64,000 nt of DNA. Origin: Nageia nagi. Lineage: Eukaryota; Pinophyta. Every line of letters begins with the position of its first letter. Position 1 is the stretch's first letter. Both the position numbers and the translations under genes were made by a program. Positions 35,170-47,172 of this stretch are shown piece after piece. The notes under the pieces were generated by a model. It was not told the DNA's origin, ran no database searches, and worked only from the letters and a program-made list of their open reading frames with translations. The stretch spans positions 188,046,001-188,110,000 of the forward strand of contig JBITNC010000001.1 of the NCBI GenBank assembly GCA_050084985.1, given 5' to 3'.

Positions 35170-36992
35170 CCACAAGCATTTAATAAGAGGAGGTCCCATG
35201 AAGTTGGAGGCTTTAGAGAAGGCCTGGGCTTGGATCAAATCCAATTAGGACAATGAGATGTTACAGATAGAAGGGTTATATAAATTAGCTATAATAGGAC
35301 ATATTCAAATTGACTACGCATTATTGATAGTCTTAGTAGAGCACTAGGAGTTCGACTCTAACACATTTCACCTCCCTACTAGTGAAATAATAATTATATT
35401 ACTGGATGTGTATAGAATCTAGTATATGCCTATTCAGGGTAAGCTTATGTCACATTCATCTATTGGTAACAAAGAGGAGAGAGAGGTGTTATCTACCTGG
35501 TTAACAAGCAATGATGATCATGATTGGGATCATTAGGAAACATACTTGCATTCAACCTACTAGGTTGATCTGGATCCCATGAACCTTTGTTTGCTAGTGG
35601 CATCTATTACAATAACATTATTTTATTTAAAAAAGAACAACTCCATATTTGCACTAGGATTGGTATGGATAGTACATGATATTTATGGTTAGGGACCATA
35701 TATCATCACATAGTTGTATCATGATTTGCACAATGTGGTGATCATGGGCAAGTTAAATGTTACTATGGCTCATGTGAGTCTTCTTTAGGTGTGGATGTAT
35801 GAAAACATTGTTGTGTTCAAATTAGTAGAATTAGCAAGGGAGTGAGATGATACCATTGGTTCTATTTTGTACTATTTGTATTTTGATTTTGGCATACTTT
35901 CAAGCATTGTGCAATATTGAGGCATGGAGGAGAGAGGTGGATGATCTTCAGGTCGATGATATTGAGTGGGTTACATATCATGAATATGCATGGGATGATG
36001 ATGCATATCAGATTGTCTAGGTGAGGAAGCATTACTTTTTGTAGACACGACATAATGGGGTAGATCCTTATTATCCTAGATGCGTATTATGATAATTTGG
36101 GTTGATATAAGATATTCCAACATGAGTGGTATACTATATTAGGAAGATGCATAAGGTGGATGCACATCAAGGTGCTTTGGTGATTCCCATTTGGAGGAGT
36201 ACATAGGAGGATCCCATGGAGGTGGATAGACTAGTAGTTATATCATTTTCCCTTAGTGTTGTACCGAGGTATCAGGCATGGTGGGTAGGTATCATACTTA
36301 TCCCTCTTGGTATTCCAAAGATGGATGATGATGGGATGGAGGTGAAGACTCAGGAGTCATATAATGAGGATGTAGAGATTTCAGGTGAGGAGCCACACCC
36401 TCATATGGCCCTTGCTTTAGGGACCCACTCAACTAGAATAGACTTGTTTGCAAAAGCCATCCCACTAGTTTTCATAAATATATATCTTAAAATTCATATT
36501 TTATAATTTTTATATTAACTTTATATTTTTGTGCTTTAATTTTAATTTTACTTTTTTATAGAGGATGTGGGAGCTAGGATAGTTTTGCTAGAGGGAGAGG
36601 TTTTCGCCCTTTAATCTTTAAGGGCTAAAGTTGATAGATTGAGGCCTATGGAGGTCAAGTTGGCTATATTGAGGGGAACTTTAGTGGAGTAGGATTATCG
36701 CATTTTTATCCTTGAAAAGGATAACAATAGGTTGATACAACAGTTATCCATGTCATATCCAAATGAGTCTTGGGATTTTATGGGCAAGCAAATGGAGATG
36801 AACCAACAATTGCATCAAGAGATTAGGGATCTCAAGGAAAAGTATGGTAAGGCCAAGGCACTCTTGGTGGTTCATCGGATCATGGGTAGTGGGATTACAA
36901 GTTCTCTAGGGATGTCTTTATATAGCATAGCTCATAAGAGCCATAGGGTACAGAGTGGTGGTGGGAATGGTGGTAGGAGGAGCCACTCATGA
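35170..36992 (+). pseudogene. plant mobile domain (PMD) gene in element A, antisense to gag
   Basis: Broken plus-strand frames give LYKLAIIGHIQIDYALL, then FDSNTFHLPTSEIIIILLDV and MPIQGKL. This is the start of the PMD (aminotransferase-like, PF10536) domain, whose usual form is 'FHLP.GE.T.TLEDV..L.GLP..G'. A later open frame (36732-36992) has a coiled coil (MNQQLHQEIRDLKEKYGKAK) and a Gly/Ser/Arg tail ending GGRRSHS. Order and ends match the gene at 50455-52423. PMD proteins such as MAIN/MAIL1 act in plant nuclei, and many PMD genes sit in transposons. In-frame stops make this copy inactive. Confidence 0.85.
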
Positions 36993-37020
36993 GACTTTGT
37001 ATAAATACTTTTTTGACTAT

Positions 37021-37044
37021 GTGTGTGTGTGTGTGTGTGTGTGT
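37021..37044. repeat. (GT)n microsatellite after the PMD stop
   Basis: Twelve GT units, 29 bases past the PMD stop codon. Element C has a TA microsatellite at nearly the same position. Confidence 0.95.
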
Positions 37045-37639
37045 TTGTATTTTGTATGAATTAATTATTTTGTTGTTATATGGTTGTATATTTTATTTAA
37101 TTTATATCTTAAGGGAACATGTTAGTATACATTGGAAAACTATTTATAATAAAATAGAAGAAGAAAAAATATTTTCTTTAAAAATTAACATCATTGACAA
37201 TTTTGAAAAAGGTCTTGCTATCAACCACATATCCCAATTTTTCGTAATAGACCACTTAAAAAGCACATAACATACATTTAAAACACTTTGAAATAAATAG
37301 TGGAGAAATAAGGTAATTTTATGTTTTTTTCTATCCCAAAAATGCACTGCACGGACATCATACCTATAGACTTATGGTGTCCACAACGTCAAATATAGCA
37401 ACTTTCAAAGAAAAATATATCTACAACTTGAAGGGTACTAACCCATAAATATAATGAAACATTCATGAAAATGGAAAAGATGCATAAAAATATGAATAAT
37501 GGAAAAACATAATTATACACTATAATACATGATGTGTTTGAATTTTTTGAATTTAACCAATGATGCAACATACATGGGTGATCTTTGGAACCCACCTACA
37601 TTTGGCTAATGCAAGTACAAATATTGGAACTGATTTAGG
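37045..37639. other. spacer between the convergent PMD and gag genes of element A
   Basis: AT-rich with no recognised gene. The two genes read toward each other, so this should hold both 3' ends. Confidence 0.5.
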
Positions 37640-40149
37640 TATTAGATGAATGATGCTACTAGTGTGTGAATAGTTACTTCCAATCTTAGTGCTTCTTTTT
37701 TGTTGAATTGGGTGTCATAATTTCTTGAAAAAGCTTTCTTACCTTTTATGGGTGACTGTTTATGAAATTCTAACTTGCATTTATTAGAAGGATAACATTG
37801 AAAAAAATTTGGTGTACTTGATGCATCCTCTAGGTTGTTGATTTGATCTTGGCAAATGATTGATGAAGATGCCAAACATACTATTATCAGGGTGAACATG
37901 ACCAACATCACTCTCTTCATTTTTCAGTGTATCATATATCCTAATTATTTTTTGATCAATGAAGTCTTGTATAATATTCCTTAAATCCTTGCAATTTTTT
38001 GTTAGGTGTCCTAACATTCTATGATAATTGCAAAATTCTTCAAATCTATAATTTTTAGGAACACCATTTAGAAAATCATGTTGAACAATTAATGGTAATT
38101 AAATGAGATCTCTATCTAAAAATACATTTAATATAGTATCAACACTTTCATTTAACAATGTATATTTTGTCTTAGGTTGAAAAAAAATCTCTTACCTTTA
38201 TTTATCATTGCTACTACTTGTGTAGCTTATAGAGAAATGTTTATGTTTGAATTGTTCATATTTTGAAAGTCCTTATAATTTTGTAAAAGGAAAGGCTCTT
38301 TTTAAGCAATTTATCAATCATTTTACCCAAAGATATATCATTGTGATCAAGCACTTTTAATTTGAAAATAGGTAATAAAGCATTTGCAAAAGTATCCTTT
38401 AAATCTTATTAAGTAGCAATAACTCTATTAGCAACTTTTCTCACATTTTCACAAAATCAATCAAAGATTATCTTTGTACTTGCTTAATTTTGAATAGATC
38501 TTTAAACTCAATCCTATCATGAATATTCTATTTGAAATTAGAAATGAATTGTAAAATAAGATCTTCATGAATGCTTTTTTTAGGAAGGGAGAAATACCAT
38601 TTTAATGCATCATCTTTCAAACTACTTGAAAACAACTTCGCAAGCATATCAGGATCATGAAGAAATTTAATAGCTTCTTTTTGAAATTTTCTATCATGCA
38701 TTTTTGGATCTTGAAAACTAGTAAACTTTGTAAAATTGATTCTCTTTTTACCAGTTTAAAATCTAGAAATAATTCTATCACTCAAAGGACATTTTAAACA
38801 AAGCAAGAAATCATCATCATTACTATTATAGAATATTTGTTCTTATTTTGCAATTCTTTCATGTAATTGAGTATTAGAGTTAGGTGGAGGCACAAGAGTG
38901 GTTTGTGCAATAGAGGATTGGGAAATGGGATGCTGAGGTTGAGGTGAAATGGTAGGTTGGGGAGATGGATTGATAGGTTAACCAGCATTTAGGGATAGTG
39001 GTAGGGGTTGTGGAGGGATGGTGTTATATTATGAAGTTGAAGGTTGTTAGGTAGGAATATTATCTACTTTCCTTAATTTTTCTTCTTTAAGTTTCAAAAA
39101 GGGGCCAATTCTATTGGTTTATTATTCATATATGATATCTAATAGGTCAAATATGAAATCTAATTATTGATCATCGATAGCTTTTTGAAAGGTATTTGAA
39201 TCATGTGCCTCCATTAGAACATCAATTTTAATTTCATGCTCCTCTTGGGTCCAATTAGGTTTCTTTTCATAAGCTCTATTGATTAAAGCATTAATTTTTT
39301 ATCATTCACACTTTTAGGTTTTTTAAATTCAATTGCAATAGCCTTACCATTATCATGATAGATATAGTTATTGAGCTTACCCAATTTTGGTTATTTAGTA
39401 AGGTTTACTTGAGGTTCCAAAATATAATTTTTATGCACAAAATGATCTTCATATGGTTCTATTTTTGAGTCATTATAAGGTTATTTTTTGACAGTGTGAG
39501 AGTCATGCGAACATTTATTCATGATGTCAACATCCTTCATTTTATTGATGGACACCCTTCATTTTGATGAACTTACATTTTCATATTGAAACAAAGAATC
39601 CAATGAAAGAGGAATGATATGCTTTGAATCTAATATCTCATGTTTTATCAAAATATTTATAATAAACTCAACATTGTTAGTAATAAAATATTCCATTCTA
39701 TCAGTATGAGCCATTAGTTCTTTTATAGATCTAACATTTTTTAGGAATAACATCAAGATTATCATTCTCATATTCATTTTTAGAAGTATTAGTAGAGCCT
39801 TCTTGATTTACATTTTCAAAATCACCATTAGCAAATTCCATGTTAAACTTATTAGGGCTTGGGCTAATAATATTCATTCGACAACTAGAGTTAATAGATG
39901 TAGACTCTTCTTCATCTATGGCTATGTGATCATATGGATGAGGTTTACAAAATTAAGTAGGTATATTAGGGTTAATCCTAATGCTCCTAATTTCATCAAA
40001 ATAAACATTCCCTCTATAAATTATAAGTTCTTCCTAGCAAAAACTATTTTTGGGATATATGCAAAATAAGCCTTAGTTTTATCATTTTGGTTGGTGACTA
40101 CTCTAACAAAATCAGGTAAAGAAAGAAAGAGTAGTGCAAATGGATTCAT
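37640..40149 (-). pseudogene. gag-like gene of element A
   Basis: A likely start at 40149 (MNPFALLFLSLPDFVRV) is followed by an acidic N-terminal part (39500-39900). The Retrotrans_gag core reads HDPDMLAKLFSSSLKDDALK and WYFSLPKKSI near 38600-38690. A Cys/His region follows, CNYHRMLGHLTKNCKDLRN near 37990-38030. This is the capsid/RNA-binding protein of gypsy-type elements. The frame is interrupted by stops many times. No protease or RT text follows. Confidence 0.8.
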
Positions 40150-40191
40150 GACTCTCTTAAAGAAGGATTCTCTAGAGGGAAACCTAGGTGT

Positions 40192-40217
40192 TTAGGATTG
40201 ATCAGGTTCACCAGAAA
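40192..40217 (-). other. primer binding site candidate of element A
   Basis: The minus strand reads TGGTGAACCTGATCAATCC three bases from the LTR end. TGG is the expected start, complementary to a tRNA CCA end; the tRNA was not identified. Confidence 0.5.
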
Positions 40218-40909
40218 TGTGGAAGGTAAATTATGTAAATAATAAATATAAACACAAAATAATTCCATAAAGATGATACTTATTCAAATACATAAATAAA
40301 TAAATGAAAGTGTGCACCTGAGTATGATGTATTACTCAAGATATATAGAAAGGAAATATGGAGGATTGGATCATATCAAAGATTAAATTTGATGAAGATG
40401 ATGATTCATGTAAAACCAAATACCATCACCTCTTTTATTTCTAGCTTTGGATCGTAAATATGCACACAGCTGATGTGTTAAATCTAGGATGTTAATATCA
40501 TGATACTTGTAGAGTTAGATTGTATGCAAAAGATAGTATGCAATAATAACTTAGAGCATAATAGATATTCCAATAGGTGCAATGAAGAGATACCATAAGT
40601 ACGATGAATGGGATAACCACCTATCATATATATCCAATAGGTATGTCAATCTCCAACTCCTATATTTATAACCTACAAAGAAATAGGAAGGAGTGAAAGT
40701 TGACTCATAGTAATAATATAATCTTTATTATATTCAAGATACTTTAAAATATGAACCATGATAAATGATATTGCATTTAATAGAACACATGGTATTGCAT
40801 TGTAATATCTACTTTATCTTGACATTTGCAATATTACTTTTAATAATTTTTAGAGAAATCTAAAATATGATTTATTGAATAAATAATAAATCAATTTTAT
40901 GTGTCTACA
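40218..40909 (-). repeat. 5' LTR of element A
   Basis: TGTGGAAGG to GTGTCTACA on the plus strand, 692 bp. It is followed by target copy ATCAT. Confidence 0.88.
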
Positions 40910-40914
40910 ATCAT

Positions 40915-42225
40915 GTACCCTTTTTTCAAATTTAATCCAAGTACATCTAGGTGTCTTCTTGATTACTCTATCTTTCATCGATGTTATCACTCTTTGAAAA
41001 TCATCCTAGTTATCCAATTTAGCATAAATATTTGAAACAAGAACATAAGATGAAGCATTTTTAGGCTCCAAAAAAAAAGGATTGTTTCCATAAATTTTCC
41101 TATTCCTATATTCTTATGTGATCTACAAGAACCAAATAGATACATCCAAAAATCTAATTTAGGTTTCATGGGCATCTTAATAATGAAGTTCAAAGTTTCC
41201 TCAAGATAGCCTACATGGATAAGAAGGTAAACATTGCATGTATAATTATTCATACTAGGAATAATGCAATAAAATACACATATGGTATTAAATTATTTAT
41301 AATGATTATCCACTAGACTTACATGACTACATGCAAGTAGAATACATATAATGGTTATTATACTAGGATTGGCTCACAAGTGCTTCATAAGATCAAAGAG
41401 TTTAAGGCTATCCTTATCATATTCATAAATTGCATATCCTCCAATCATTATAGTCCATGAAATTATATGTGCATCATGCATCTTGTCAAATAATTTTGCA
41501 TACATGTCTATCAAGGTGTTCACAACCACAACATTTGATGAGAATCCATTTTCAACTACTCTTTGATGGATGTTCATACCTTATTCAAGATATGCCATGG
41601 TGACATATGTTGTAATAATTCTAGAAAAGGTTTCAAAGTTTAGTTTTACACCTAACAATTGCATTTGCTTAAATGTGTTTAGATCTTTTTTAAAAAACCA
41701 ATTTTGTGCATATCTTGGGATCATTGCAGTACATGATATTGCATCTCTATGAGGCATTTTGTCAAATAATTCATGATCCATTTCAATGTATCTATTCCAC
41801 TAGATCATTGCAATCCATAAAACTATGTATGCATCATACATATTTTTAAGCAATTCATGTGCCTTAAGCATTGCTCTACTCTTTTCATACCAAAGTACCA
41901 GGTTACGTGCAATCCCTTCTCTAGCATCTATTATTCATCAAATTGATTTTTATTTGTTTCAAGTATTTCTCCTTTGATATTTGCAATTCTTGCACCTCCT
42001 TTTCAAACTCTTCACTCTATAATTATACAAGTTTCCTAAAAAATAGTTCAATATCATGAAGCCATAGTTTAAAAAAAAGGCTTTCATAAATAATTCAATT
42101 CCATTATTTGAAATCATCGTATTAAAAAATATAAGTATTGTATTTGGAATATACCCCACTACCTTCATCTCACTCGATAATTTCTCCAATTTTCCATAAA
42201 TGTGTTGTGTTTGTGGATGTGATAT
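40915..42225 (-). pseudogene. PPR pseudogene unit 2
   Basis: Minus-strand pieces in order: an E+/DYW start (MEKLSSEMKVVGYIPNTIL, 42189-42130), then from a further copy MPHRDAISCTAMIPRYAQ (41781 down), VVENGFSSNVVVVNTLIDMY (41577 down), MNNYTCNVYLLIHVGYLEE and the E domain (41253 down). This is the same module as the neighbouring units. It is full of frameshifts. Confidence 0.8.
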
Positions 42226-43545
42226 ATCTTCTACAAGAAAAGCATGTACCCTTTTGCCAACTTCAATCTAGGTACATCTAGGTTTCTTCTTGATTACTCT
42301 ATCTTTCATCAATGTCATTACTTTTTGAACATCATCCAGCTACCCAATTTAGCATAAATATTTGAAATAAGAACATAAGATGAAATAATTTTAGGCTCCA
42401 AAAAAAAAAGGATTGTTGCCATAAATTCCCCTATTCCTACATTCTTATGTAATCTATAAGCATTAAGAAGATAAATCCATAAATCTTATTTAGGGTTCAT
42501 GGAAATCTTGATAATGAAGTTCAAAGATTCCTTAAGATAGCCTAAATGGCCAAAATATCAATAATGCATGTATAATTATTCATCCTAGGAATAATGCAAT
42601 AAAAGTCACTTATATACTATTAAATTATTTACAATGCTCATCCACTAGACTTGCATGGATGCATGCAAGTAGAACACATACAAAGGTTATTATATTAGTA
42701 TTAGTTGTGAAGTGATTTATTAGATTAAAGAGTTTAAGGGAATCCTTTTCATATTCATGAATTGCATATCCTCCAATCATTGTATTCCATGAAACTATGT
42801 GTGCATCATGCATCTTGTCAAATAATTCCTAGGGCTTGTGTATTTTTCCCTATTTTGCATACATTTTGATTACGATGTTCACAACCATAGCATTTAATGA
42901 GAAGCCATTTTTAAGTACTATTTTATGGATATTAATACCTTCTTAAAGATCTCTCATGATGGCACATGTTGTAAGAATATTGGCAAAGGTTGCAAAGTTT
43001 GGCTTTACACCTGATAATTACATCTACTTAAAAGTCTTTAGAGCCCTTTTATAAAATCCATTTTATGCATATCCTACGATCATTATAGTCCATGATATTT
43101 CTTCTCTATGAGGCATTTTCTCAAATAATTCATGGATGCTTTCAATGTATCCATTTTATGCATATCCACTAGATTATTGCATTCCATAAAACTGTGTGTG
43201 CATCATGAATATTATCAAGCAATTTGTATGCCTTAAGCGTTGCTCTACTCTCTTTATACCAAATTACTAGGTCACTTGTAATCCCTTATCTAGAATCTAT
43301 TATTCATCAATTTTTTTCTATTTCTTTCAATTATTTCTCCTTTCATTTTTACAATTTGCACCTACTTTTCCAACCCTTCACTCTAAAATTGTACAATGTT
43401 CTTGAAAAATAGTTCAATACCATTAAACCAATCGTAATATTAGAAAATAAGGCTTATCAAATAGTTAAATTTTATTAGTTAAAATCATATTAATAAAAAA
43501 CATAAGTATTGTATTTTGAATATACCACATTTATGTCCTATGTTA
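42226..43545 (-). pseudogene. PPR pseudogene unit 3
   Basis: It lines up with unit 2 over about 1.3 kb. A piece at 42625-42813 reads AHIVSWNTMIGGYAIHEYEK, a PPR motif. The unit edge is the repeated GTGATNTATCTCCTACAA / CATGTACCC text. Confidence 0.8.
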
Positions 43546-44520
43546 TTGGGTGTGATCTATCTCCTACAATAAAAGCATGTATCCTTTTATCAACTTCAAT
43601 TCAAGTACATCCAAGTGTCTTCTTGATTCCTCTTTCTTTCATCAATGTCATTCCTCTTTGAACTTCATCTAAGCTACCCAATTTAGCATAAATATTTGGA
43701 ATAAGAATATTAGATGAAGCATTTTTAAGCTCCAACAAAAAAAGGATCATTTTTATAAATTCCCCTATTCCTAAATTCTTATGTGATCTACAAGCACCAA
43801 GTAGACACATCCACACATATAATTTCAGTTTGATAGGCATCTTGACTATTAAGTTCAAATCCTCTTCAATATAGCTTGCATGACCAAGAAGGTCAATAAT
43901 GCATGTATAAATATTCATCCCAAGAATAATGCAATAAAAGTTACTTATGCTATTAAAGTATTTAATACCCTTATCCACTAGACCTGCATGGCTACATGCA
44001 AATAGAAAATATACAAAATTTATGCTATTAAGGTTATTTCCCAAGTGCTTTATCCTATCAAAGAGTTTAAGGGAATCCTTACCATAGCTATGAATTGCAT
44101 ATCATCTAATAATTGTATTCCATGAAACTATATGTGCATACCATCTAATCATTATAGTCCATGAAACTATGTGTGCATATTTGTTATGTGCATACCCTCA
44201 AATCATTGAGATCCATAGTATTGTGTCTTTATGTTGCATTTCCTTGAAAAGATTTTTAAGTTCCTTAAGAATTCCAATTTTTACATATCATATAATCATT
44301 GAATTCCATGATATGGTGTCACTCTGTTGCATTTTTTCAAATAGGTCATGAGCCTTGATCCCAAACTTAGCATATATGTATATTAGATTATTCATCACAA
44401 GATGATCATAATGAAAACCACTTATATTATTTTAGATGGATGTCAACACCCTCTTCCAATAATTTTTAAAAACTATAATGTTGTAATATGGGAACTTATG
44501 CATTAGTGATTATGTCTATA
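43546..44520 (-). pseudogene. PPR pseudogene unit 4, best preserved
   Basis: A 147-codon frame (43601-44044) keeps FACSHAGLVDKGIKYFNS, CIIDLLGHASYIEEDLNL, VWMCLLGACRSHKNLGIGEF and SNILIPNIYAKLGSLDEVQ, and ends RGIKKTLGCT: two PPR-like helices and the whole E domain. 44050-44350 repeats short PPR scraps (a TTCCATGAAACTATGTGTGC block twice). Confidence 0.85.
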
Positions 44521-44939
44521 GTCAATATGCATTTCTTTATCATTTATCCATCCTTATATATTGATGTTGTATTTATGAATAGGATTATACAAATGGATAT
44601 CACTTTATGCATTGAATTGGTACCCCTTCCTCAATGGAATTTTTCCTAAATTATTAATAGATGGGATGCTATATATTTTTGTTTTTCCTTAGATATGAGC
44701 ATCACCATGAAACTCTTTTGTATATAGTTTTGGGATATGAAGTAATGAGACATGTATACCTCCTTATATCTCTATAACTAAATTTATGAAGGCATTAAAA
44801 GATAGAAAAAAATTGTTTTAATTTATTTATATAATAGAATCTATGTTAGTTGGAGTAGTTCTAATATGAGTTATGGTTGTAATCTTTCACATTCTTTTTG
44901 AAATTTATAAAATATAGAAGTGTAGAGAGTAGAGAGTAA

Positions 44940-45131
44940 ATGGTTGGGAAGAGAGGGTTTCCATCAGGGATTGATTGTGATGTTGTTGGAATGGATGCTT
45001 ATTATGTTTCTATTGCAATTATTGTATTACTTATATTTTGTACAATATCAGTTATTTATTCCACATGGAGAAAAAAGTATATTTTTTGGATTCTGGATTG
45101 TGAAATTACTCGTTCAGGATTTCTAGAATAA
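44940..45131 (+). CDS. small frame with one membrane segment, doubtful
   Basis: 63 codons with a hydrophobic stretch (residues about 20-43, YYVSIAIIVLLIFCTISVIY) followed by WRKKY. The shape recalls the membrane anchor of a plant P450, but there is no further domain and no family was recognised. It may be chance or a pseudogene scrap. Confidence 0.2.
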   Translation: MVGKRGFPSGIDCDVVGMDAYYVSIAIIVLLIFCTISVIYSTWRKKYIFWILDCEITRSGFLE

Positions 45132-45149
45132 AGTTGGCATAATGCAACT

Positions 45150-45320
45150 AAGAAAAATATAAATGCTATCTCAAAAACTATTTATGCTTCATATAGATAC
45201 CGTGCAAGACTAAGAAGGTCAACCATACATGTATAGTGTTTCATAAGAGTACTTGCAAATGCCATTGAATTCGATATGAAACTAGTCAATTTCATTTTCT
45301 AAAAATATTTGAAAGGCTCC
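45150..45320 (-). pseudogene. short PPR remnant
   Basis: The plus strand around 45203-45236 matches the text at 43870-43910 that encodes the CMVDLL/CIIDLLGHA part of the PPR units on the minus strand. It is too short to place further. Confidence 0.55.
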
Positions 45321-45339
45321 ATCCACAAATGAGAATTAT

Positions 45340-45541
45340 ATATATTTTTTGAAAATTTAAATCATAAGACAATGGTTATAAACCTTCCTCTTATTACATA
45401 TCAAGACGGTTCAAAACAACCATCTTATTTTCAATTATAATTTTTTTTGAGTTTGACATAAAATGATGGTTTATAACTACCCTAAAAATATATAATATGA
45501 CAATTATTAACCACCCTCATATACAGATACCAAGGTAATTT
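45340..45541. other. subterminal-type inverted repeats, possible right end of a CACTA-like element
   Basis: Several short motifs of the form GGTTATAAACC / GGTTTATAACTACCC / TTAACCACCC occur in both orientations. They are similar to those at 30450-30560 and are cut off by the copia LTR at 45542. Confidence 0.35.
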
Positions 45542-45975
45542 TGTTAAAATTTGTAATTTAATATTGTGTAATATTTCTATTTAATATAAATTTACTTAAT
45601 ACTTAAAGTATCTTTAGATACCTTAAATTATTAAGGGAATAAAAATAGGTGAAGGATTAAAAATAGGAAAGGGATTAAATATAGAGTGGGTTTCTTCTTA
45701 TAAATTGAGAAGAACCCCTCCTTCTCTAGTTACATAATTATCATGTAAGCTTTCCTATAGGTTTAGAGTGTGTGAGAGAGAAGAGATTTTGGAAGAGAGG
45801 TCCTTGAAAATAAGAAGATCTTAGTTAGTGGACGTACTCCCAAGGAGGGAGGAACCACTTTATATTTTATGTTATTTGTGAGATTGGTTTGAGTTATTGT
45901 GCTATTGTGTTGATGTTGTGTCTTGTTAAGATCTTGGTAGATTGGAAGTTAATTTAGAAAGGATTAATTTCTTCA
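45542..45975 (+). repeat. copia LTR (copia-1/copia-2 family), 5' type
   Basis: 434 bp, TGTTAAAATTTGTAATTTAA to AATTTCTTCA, with a TATA box (TATAAATT, 45699-45706) and the conserved GTACTCCCAAGGAGGGAGG block (45835-45860). A primer site follows at once, so this is a 5' LTR on the plus strand, not a solo LTR. No coding body or partner LTR was found. Confidence 0.85.
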
Positions 45976-45977
45976 AG

Positions 45978-45989
45978 TGGTATCAAAGC
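45978..45989 (+). other. primer binding site, tRNA-iMet type
   Basis: TGGTATCAAAGC, two bases after the LTR end. It differs at one position from the common TGGTATCAGAGC. Confidence 0.85.
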
Positions 45990-47172
45990 TTTTCTTAGAG
46001 GCTCCTCTTTAGCATCTTTGAAGGTCATTTCTCTTCTTTCTCCATCTACTTTGTTGAGGTAAAAAAAAGAGCTTGAAGGTACAATCTCCCTCCTACCTTG
46101 TCTATTATCAAAATTTGCTTTATTACTAACCATTTTGGTTCCTTTGATTAAAAATTTTTATTTAGCAAAATTTGTTCAAAGTAGATATTGGTTATACTAA
46201 TATGTTAGTTTATTATTATGCTATTATTATGCACTATTTTGTTAAGTTGCAATTTTTTAAGGAAAATTGCTTAATGTGTAGCAATAATATGCAATTTTAC
46301 TTAAATTTAGCTATAATTTTATTATAGCTTAAATTTACAAGTTTCTACTTAGTGTAGGATTGGTTAAAAATTTTCGCAATTTTTTTCTTTAACTATAATG
46401 TTATTATTGCAAAAAAATTTACAATATTAGTATGTTTGTAAAAAAATTTGCATGTGTGCAAAGCCTACTATGTCCAATATATATATATATATGTATATAT
46501 ATAATTTTTTTTTATAAAAAAATACTGTATTTTTTTAAAAACTATTTAAAAAAAACATAGATTTTTATTTTATTTTTTAATCTATTTGTTAAATAAAAAA
46601 AAGTTTTTTTATTGAAAAAAATAATTTTTTTCTTCTTTTTAATATATTTTTATTTTAAAGTTTTATTATTATTATTATTTAAAGAGAGTTTTTTTTAAGT
46701 TACCATTTTTTCAAAAAAAAAATGTGGCAAAATTTTTTTTTTAGAGGGATTTTTTTTAGGAAGGTGTAGACTTTCTATTTTTAAGTCTATGCTAATTTTT
46801 TAGGGGTAATTTTATTTAGCCTAATATTTTTTTATTTTATAAGTTTACCTTAAGTGCAAGTTATTTTAAGGAATTTTTAAATATAGAATACTTTTAAGAT
46901 AAAAGTGAGAGATTAATTATGTATGCATGAATTAATGTTGTTTTGTCTTAATGCATGTTTATTGCTATGCACATATGTGGTTGGCTAATTTTTTTTCTTG
47001 CATTATTTTTTTTCCTAATGAATATTGCTAAATGGATATAAAAAAAATTAATGCATGGTTTATTATTTTGACCTTATACATGTGGTTGGATAAAAGTTCA
47101 CTTAAATACTTACTTATGTTAAACTGCAAATAAGGAATTATTTTAAGTCTATTTTTTAAGTAACAAGGGGAG
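45990..47172 (+). mobile_element. truncated copia leader, very AT-rich
   Basis: Non-coding sequence following the primer site, with long T and A runs (46490-46760). It ends at AACAAGGGGAG (47164-47172), which resembles a copia polypurine tract, directly against the LTR of element C. No gag or pol was seen. Confidence 0.5.

Larger units (their letters stand above)
32686..40909 (-). mobile_element. element A: gag-only LTR retroelement with an antisense PMD gene
   Basis: LTRs at 32686-33380 and 40218-40909 (about 695 and 692 bp) flank 6.8 kb. Target duplications ATTAT (32681-32685) and ATCAT (40910-40914) agree at 4 of 5 bases, and removing the element rejoins PPR pseudogene text. Polypurine tract CCAAAGAGGGGCAAAA (minus strand, 33381-33396) and a TGGTGAACC primer-site candidate next to the other LTR set the minus orientation. 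Contents: gag on the minus strand (37640-40149) and a PMD gene on the plus strand (35170-36992). No reverse transcriptase, RNase H or integrase text was found, so it must have relied on another element. Confidence 0.85.

Noticed and set aside
35170-36992. PMD sequence as a host gene next to an element
   Set aside because: It lies between LTRs with target duplications and recurs in the same place in element C, so it belongs to the element.
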